A stretch of DNA of 11,354 nucleotides. It comes from a bacterium. GTDB lineage: Bacteria; Krumholzibacteriota; Krumholzibacteriia; LZORAL124-64-63. Where the stretch lies: the NCBI GenBank assembly GCA_030635025.1, contig DAOVZQ010000022.1:1-11354 (forward strand), read 5' to 3'. The notes below the pieces were generated by a model that saw only the letters and a program-made list of their open reading frames with translations, was not told where the DNA came from and did no database searches. Each line of letters begins with the position of its first letter. Positions within the stretch are counted from its first letter, which is position 1. Shown here one piece after another: positions 7,339-11,354 of the stretch. The position numbers were made by a program, and so were the translations under genes.

Positions 7339-8828
7339 GACTTCTGAACCACCTCTGCGGAGTTGTTCAAATTCGACACGAGGTGTGACACCGCTTCCAT
7401 CAACGCCCTCCATGGAACGAGCATAAGATAGACGCACACTGCGAGGATCAATCGGATCAGGTTTGATTCACCCGTCGTCGATCGCCAGAGCAGCTGAACT
7501 GCGACGAAGGCGACGGCTCCGAGCCAGAGGCGCGGACGAACGATCAAGGCCGGTCGCACGCCCCAAATCCCGTGACAAACCAGAGTTTTCACGAGAGTGG
7601 ACACTAGCAGGCTGGCAGCAGTCGCGTAGGCTGCACCCAGTCCGCCGTGACGCGGAATCAACACCAGATTGAGGACGAGATTAAGCGCGAACGTGCCAAG
7701 GCTCATGATCAGTTCGATATTCTCTCGACCACCCATTTGGAGCATGAGTCCGTTATTTCCCGTTGCCGCGACAAGAAAGATGCTCAAGGTCAGAACCATC
7801 AGGATCTCCGATGCTGCGCCGTATCGTTCCCCGGCGAACAGGACCAAGAGCTCTCGTCCGTCAAAGACGAGAACCAGGGCCATGAGCAGCACCACGGTCG
7901 TGACGATGACGGTGCTCGCCTCATAGGCGTTTTTAGCGATCGATGTGCGGTTTTGCAGGCTGGCGGCATAGATGGGCCCCACCAGTGGAGGAAGCAGATA
8001 GACCACCAGGTAGATCATGCCGACGAACCTGGCGGCCACTCCGTACAGCCCCAGCTCCCCCGGATCGGTCAGGAAGCCCAGCATCAACCTATCCAGGTTT
8101 GTGATGCCCATGTAGACGAGGCTGATCAACATGGCTTTCGAACCGAACGCGAGAAGCTTGCCGACGGTGGGTGCACCGGTGGCCTCTCGATCGCCGACTC
8201 CTCGATCACGAATCGAAATAAGCCATGCGCTCACGCCGAAAGCAGGTACAGCGAAAAGCCAGGCCATGGCCCGGAGAAGGTCGCCGATATCCGGCGTACT
8301 GCTGTGGAGCATCACGACAAAAGCGATCAACATGAGAACAGAGGGCAAAGCCGGATTAAGCGCCACTGCGACCGCCGGGCGTCTGCGGGCCTGCAAGTAG
8401 GATGCGCCAACCACAAGGATCGATTGGCTAAGGCTTGCAATCAGTACATGAACGAGATTGGCGGCGTTGATGTGACGGAAGACGTCACCCGAGGGCGGAG
8501 ATACAGCCCAGACCAGAAGGATGAGCGCTAAAAAAACAAGATATGGAACTACGATGGCCATCCGGAGCGTGCGCCCTTGGCCATACTTCCGAGCATTGTC
8601 GGAGGACAAGTGTCGGACAATGGTTTGACCGCAGCCCATCCCGATCACCAATTGCAGGACAGTCATGATCGTATAGCAGAAGGTGAAGTGACCGAACAGT
8701 TCGACCGACACTCCCCGAGCCAGAAATAAATTCCAGCCCAGGGCGGCAACATAGCCAGCACCCTGGATGATGACGACAGCGACGATGCCGAGCTGGAACC
8801 GGGGTCGGTTGCCGGTAGAGGACATCAT
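7335..8828 (-). CDS. wzx: Wzx-like oligosaccharide flippase (MOP superfamily)
   Basis: This 497-residue inner-membrane protein has about 12-14 hydrophobic segments (for example 13-36, 47-65, 89-109, 122-143, 158-174, 187-205, 229-242, 267-288, 304-322, 341-356, 373-391, 399-418, 433-448, 457-472). Family hallmarks are TNLDRLMLGFLTDPGELGLYGVAARF (243-268), the Wzx-type segment with a charged residue and a G-x-Y-x-x-A turn; NNGLMLQMGGRENIELI (358-374); and LVLIPRHGGLGAAYATAASLL (388-408), the conserved P-x-x-G-x-x-G-A-A-x-A-T stretch. It moves the undecaprenyl-linked repeat unit from the cytoplasmic to the periplasmic face for Wzy. The gene begins with two consecutive ATGs (8828 and 8825), three bases after the wzz stop, with no strong Shine-Dalgarno, so translation may depend on coupling to wzz. 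Confidence 0.93.
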   Translation of the reverse strand: MMSSTGNRPRFQLGIVAVVIIQGAGYVAALGWNLFLARGVSVELFGHFTFCYTIMTVLQLVIGMGCGQTIVRHLSSDNARKYGQGRTLRMAIVVPYLVFLALILLVWAVSPPSGDVFRHINAANLVHVLIASLSQSILVVGASYLQARRRPAVAVALNPALPSVLMLIAFVVMLHSSTPDIGDLLRAMAWLFAVPAFGVSAWLISIRDRGVGDREATGAPTVGKLLAFGSKAMLISLVYMGITNLDRLMLGFLTDPGELGLYGVAARFVGMIYLVVYLLPPLVGPIYAASLQNRTSIAKNAYEASTVIVTTVVLLMALVLVFDGRELLVLFAGERYGAASEILMVLTLSIFLVAATGNNGLMLQMGGRENIELIMSLGTFALNLVLNLVLIPRHGGLGAAYATAASLLVSTLVKTLVCHGIWGVRPALIVRPRLWLGAVAFVAVQLLWRSTTGESNLIRLILAVCVYLMLVPWRALMEAVSHLVSNLNNSAEVVQKS

Positions 8829-8831
8829 GGA

Positions 8832-9812
8832 TCAGGAACCGTCCGGCCAGAGTTCCCTGCGCAGAGTGGGAAGCACGGAATACCGACCGTACACGTACAT
8901 CATGGCGACCGCCAAGCCGAACAGAACACCGAGAGCGAGACTCTGGGAGAGCTTGGGGTAAACAGGGTCTAGCCAGACATGAGCGTCCCCGGTGGCATTG
9001 ACCAGGGTCAGATCTTCCGCGGCCTTGATCCACATCATTTCCGACTGCTTCAGAAGCTCTAGATGAACCGTATTGCGCAGATCGGCATCACGTTCGAGGT
9101 GCTTGTACTGACGGGACAGTTCGGGAGACTGCTGGTATTCACGGTTCTTGGTACGGAACACTACCAGTAGGTCTTCGGCATCACGCAATCTCTTTTTGGC
9201 ACGCTCTATCTGCACATCGAGGAATCGCTGGCTTTCGAAAGCTTCCACACGCTGCATCTCTCGGAGCATACCATCCAATTCTGTCCGCATGGCGTCCGCA
9301 ATGGTAGATGACAATTCCGGGTTCGGTGTGGTAACGGACAACTTGACGATGTTCGTTCGAACGTCCCGCACCACCGTCACCATTCGCAAGATCTGGCGAA
9401 CCGCTTCCTGGCGTGACCGTATTTCATCCACGTGATCGAGCACCTCAAGAACTGTAGTTTCATCTTCGACGACTGCATCGAGAACAGAATTGACTAGCCT
9501 AGGATCAAGAAGGACATCCCGATAAATCATTGGCGTGTCAGAACGAGCATTGAGATTGATGCCTGCGAGAGATGCCAGTTCGAAGGCGCCGCGGAGAAAC
9601 GCCTTGTCATCTCCAATCTCAGGCAGGATCGTGAGCGTTGCCTCGTAATAATCATCGGCCAAGAATACGTGCAGCACACCTAAAGCCGCACCGATACAAA
9701 CGAATGACAGAAGCAACCATCGTTTCAGAATCAACGGACGAAGTAGTGTACTGATCGTCATACTTGCTCCGTGGCGGTTGGACTTGAATTCGTTCTGGAT
9801 TCCATCGATCAC
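8832..9812 (-). CDS. wzz: Wzz-like polysaccharide co-polymerase (chain-length determinant)
   Basis: This 326-residue protein has the Wzz layout: one transmembrane segment near each end (about 31-50 and 289-309) around a periplasmic domain. YEATLTILPE (56-65) just after TM1 is the usual first strand. NIVKLSVTTPNPELSSTIADAM (154-175) matches the family segment before the long helix. Residues 180-265 are charged and likely coiled coil (REMQRVEAFESQRFLDVQIE). DPVYPKLSQ (282-290) is the proline-containing stretch before TM2. There is no cytoplasmic Walker-type tyrosine kinase domain after TM2. Start: GTG 9812-9810 overlaps the SLBB stop (GTGA) with AGGA 4 bases before it. ATG 9761-9759 (MTISTLLRPL), with GGAG 5 bases upstream, would drop 17 soluble residues and is a serious alternative. 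Expected role: setting modal chain length with Wzy and linking to the export protein. Confidence 0.88.
   Translation of the reverse strand: MIDGIQNEFKSNRHGASMTISTLLRPLILKRWLLLSFVCIGAALGVLHVFLADDYYEATLTILPEIGDDKAFLRGAFELASLAGINLNARSDTPMIYRDVLLDPRLVNSVLDAVVEDETTVLEVLDHVDEIRSRQEAVRQILRMVTVVRDVRTNIVKLSVTTPNPELSSTIADAMRTELDGMLREMQRVEAFESQRFLDVQIERAKKRLRDAEDLLVVFRTKNREYQQSPELSRQYKHLERDADLRNTVHLELLKQSEMMWIKAAEDLTLVNATGDAHVWLDPVYPKLSQSLALGVLFGLAVAMMYVYGRYSVLPTLRRELWPDGS
9767..9770 (-). promoter_or_regulatory. Shine-Dalgarno supporting an alternative internal wzz start
   Basis: GGAG lies 5 bases upstream of in-frame ATG 9761-9759. It competes with GTG 9812-9810, which has AGGA (9817-9820) only 4 bases before it. 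The choice changes only the 17-residue segment before TM1. Confidence 0.35.
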
Positions 9813-11354
9813 TGCGTCCTATCAATTACCAACCAAACCGTAGCCACACTAGCGAAAATACTAGCGATCTCCTTCAGTGTCTCCAGCTTGCCCACTCCCG
9901 TATCCGGACTCTTCAACGGCACCACGATCGTGGACCCCGGCATAACCTCAGGGTCGCTCCAAATCTTCCGAATCTGCTTCGACATTCCATTCGGATACAC
10001 AACATGCGTCTTCCACTTGTCCGCCATGTCCGCATATCCGCCGGCACGCGATACGTAGTCCCCCAGGCTCTTCCCCCGCTCGAAGATGATGCTCGTCGGG
10101 AAGCCCACCGCCCCGGCCACCTTCACGGTGTAGGGCCTTGGCGGGACGAGGATCACGTCGCCGTCGTCGAGGATGGCGTCGTGCTCGCTGCCGGGTTTCG
10201 ACAAGGCCTTCGTGAGGTCGATGGCCACGTTGCCGATGCCGTCCTTTTCTCGCACGACGCGCGTGCCGGGCGCGTAGGCCGTGTGCTTGAGGCCGCCGGC
10301 GCGGGCGATGATCGCCGCGAGGCGTTCGTCGTTGCGCGAAAGAGTGTAGACGCCGGGGAAATGCACTTCGCCGCGCACGGTCACCTGGCGCGGCAGTTCC
10401 CACCAGGGCAGGCTACGGATGGCCACGCGATCATGAGGTTCCAGGGCGAAGTGTCCGCCGCTGGACAGCCAGTCGTCGCCCAGCTGGACGGTGATCACAT
10501 CGACGGTGCGGGCCGGCGGCGCGCCCGTCTCGCGGCTTTCGACGGCGGAGCGGAGTACGCGGGACACTTCGGCGCGAAGCAGGTCGGCCGATTCCTTGAG
10601 ACCGCCCGCCTTCAGGATCACGTCGCGCAGGGTCATGTTTTCGCGCCACTCGAAGGTGCCGGGTTCGCGCACGGCTCCGCTTATGGCCACGTCGTATCGA
10701 TCCTGCACGTCCCAGCGGGAGAAGATGCGCATCACGTCCATGGGGCGCAGGGAGACCGGCGCCGAGCCGTCGAGGGCGGCGCCCAGGTCGAAGTCGACGG
10801 CAGTGCGTGTCTGATCGGATTCTGTGCGGTCGATGATGGCGCGTTCGGTCAGGGTGTCCGACCAGAGGCCGCCGGCCTGCTTCACGAGTTCGGCGACGGT
10901 CACGCCCTCGCGGTACTGGTAACGGCCGGGCTGCTTAACGTTGCCCTGGACCTCGATCCAACTCTCCAGGCGATCGTCGATGCGATCGACGCGCACCACG
11001 TCGCCGTCGCGCAGGAGGTGCAGCATCTTCAGGCGCAGGTCGAGATCCTCGAACACGCGGTCGGGCTGTTCGGGGAGGCGCTCCTGCGGCGGCACGATGC
11101 GCGAGACGTGGACCTGATCGGTTTTGGCCTCTGCCGTGAAGCCGCCGGCGTAGCGGATCAGGTCGCGGACACCTTCTTCCGCCTTCATTTCGAAGGTCAG
11201 GGGACGTCGCACTTCGCCGGTGACGTGAACGGCGGCGCCGCGCGGCGGCACGAAGACCGTGTCGCCCTCGTGCAACAGGGCGTCACCCGTGCGTTGGCCC
11301 GACAGGAGGTAGTCGTAGAGGTCGAGTGTGGCGATCGTCTTCTCGCCGCGCATG
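9809..11354 (-). CDS. Multi-SLBB polysaccharide export protein (Wza-like), 5' end beyond the right edge
   Basis: The frame is open to the right edge. The Met codon at 11353 is judged internal, because LDLYDYLLSGQRTGDALLHEGDTVFVPP directly after it is a segment normally found well inside these proteins, after the Poly_export domain. Counting from that Met, five SLBB units share V-x-G-x-V-x-x-P and A-G-G marks: VHVTGEVRRPLTF/YAGGF (42-72), IEVQGNVKQPGRY/QAGGL (133-163), VAISGAVREPGTF/KAGGL (222-252), VTVRGEVHFPGVY/RAGGL (324-355) and VKVAGAVGFPTSI/RAGGY (410-440). GD-x-V-x-V-P strands recur between them. A hydrophobic C-terminal segment IASIFASVATVWLVI (496-510) precedes the stop. SLBB domains form the periplasmic rings of Wza-type outer-membrane exporters, so this is the likely secretin-side partner of Wzz. 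Signal peptide and Poly_export domain, if present, lie outside the window. Base composition changes inside the gene near 10,020. Confidence 0.9.
   Translation of the reverse strand, partial: MRGEKTIATLDLYDYLLSGQRTGDALLHEGDTVFVPPRGAAVHVTGEVRRPLTFEMKAEEGVRDLIRYAGGFTAEAKTDQVHVSRIVPPQERLPEQPDRVFEDLDLRLKMLHLLRDGDVVRVDRIDDRLESWIEVQGNVKQPGRYQYREGVTVAELVKQAGGLWSDTLTERAIIDRTESDQTRTAVDFDLGAALDGSAPVSLRPMDVMRIFSRWDVQDRYDVAISGAVREPGTFEWRENMTLRDVILKAGGLKESADLLRAEVSRVLRSAVESRETGAPPARTVDVITVQLGDDWLSSGGHFALEPHDRVAIRSLPWWELPRQVTVRGEVHFPGVYTLSRNDERLAAIIARAGGLKHTAYAPGTRVVREKDGIGNVAIDLTKALSKPGSEHDAILDDGDVILVPPRPYTVKVAGAVGFPTSIIFERGKSLGDYVSRAGGYADMADKWKTHVVYPNGMSKQIRKIWSDPEVMPGSTIVVPLKSPDTGVGKLETLKEIASIFASVATVWLVIDRTQ
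10021..11284 (-). repeat. Five tandem SLBB-domain units encoded in the export gene
   Basis: The protein repeats about every 85-100 residues with the pattern V-x-G-x-V-x-x-P, about 15-20 residues, then A-G-G-[LFY]. The five copies begin near coding positions 11230, 10957, 10690, 10384 and 10126. They are divergent at the DNA level; I see no long identical nucleotide repeats, so this is an ancient domain array rather than a recent duplication. Confidence 0.6.

Noticed and set aside
7339..7437. N-terminal extension of the kinase-like gene to GTG 7437 or ATG 7413 as the annotated start
   Set aside because: Third-position GC in this stretch fits the flippase frame and not the kinase frame, neither start has a Shine-Dalgarno sequence, and the GTGA junction matches other junctions here. 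Kept as an open question in the findings.
7647..8531. Long plus-strand open frame (294 codons) opposite the flippase gene
   Set aside because: Its product is rich in His, Gln, Asp, Glu and Lys, as expected when hydrophobic NTN codons of a membrane protein are read on the opposite strand (NAN codons). It has no recognisable motif and the minus-strand flippase is well supported.
9948..10403. Second minus-strand frame (151 codons) inside the SLBB gene
   Set aside because: The product is extremely Arg-rich, a common artefact of the +1 frame in high-GC coding DNA; the SLBB frame has clear domain repeats.
11351..11353. ATG at the right edge as the true start of the SLBB gene
   Set aside because: The sequence just after it is a mid-protein segment of this family, there would be no signal peptide for an exported protein, and the frame is still open at the edge.

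Overview
The window is one stretch of a cell-surface polysaccharide locus (O-antigen, capsule or exopolysaccharide) of the Wzx/Wzy-dependent type. All ten genes lie on the minus strand and read from the right edge to the left edge. Outer-membrane export (SLBB), chain-length (Wzz) and flippase/polymerase (Wzx/Wzy) functions point to a Gram-negative envelope. The sequence is moderately to strongly GC-rich: roughly 50-60% in most hand-counted lines, about 69% at the right end. No rRNA, tRNA or unambiguous phylum marker is present, so I do not assign a lineage.

Layout in transcription order: (1) a multi-SLBB polysaccharide export protein, 5' end off the window (11354-9809); (2) a Wzz-like chain-length determinant without a kinase domain (9812-8832); (3) a Wzx-like flippase (8828-7335); (4) an APH-fold phosphotransferase (7338-6583); (5) a class I SAM methyltransferase (6562-5840); (6) a Wzy/O-antigen-ligase-family membrane protein (5843-4638); (7) an AsnB-type glutamine-dependent amidotransferase (4638-2800); (8 and 9) two GT4 glycosyltransferases (2807-1671 and 1671-529); (10) a GNAT acyltransferase running off the left edge (529-1).

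The genes are packed with almost no spacer. Seven of the nine junctions overlap by 1 to 8 bases (GTGA, TGATG, TAATG or ATGAGTGA), and the others have gaps of 3 and 14-20 bases. I see no internal promoter, terminator, RNA gene, mobile element, CRISPR array or obvious repeat. The likely division of labour is: the two GT4 enzymes extend a lipid-linked repeat unit; the GNAT, AsnB, methyltransferase and kinase-like proteins decorate it or its precursors; Wzx flips it; Wzy polymerises it; Wzz sets length; the SLBB protein takes part in export. No initiating phosphoglycosyl transferase and no nucleotide-sugar synthesis gene lies inside the window.

The most notable points are a sharp base-composition step near 10,020 inside the export gene, which looks like the edge of an exchangeable glycan cassette, and an adjacent kinase/methyltransferase pair between wzx and wzy. 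I did not find a clearly new kind of system.
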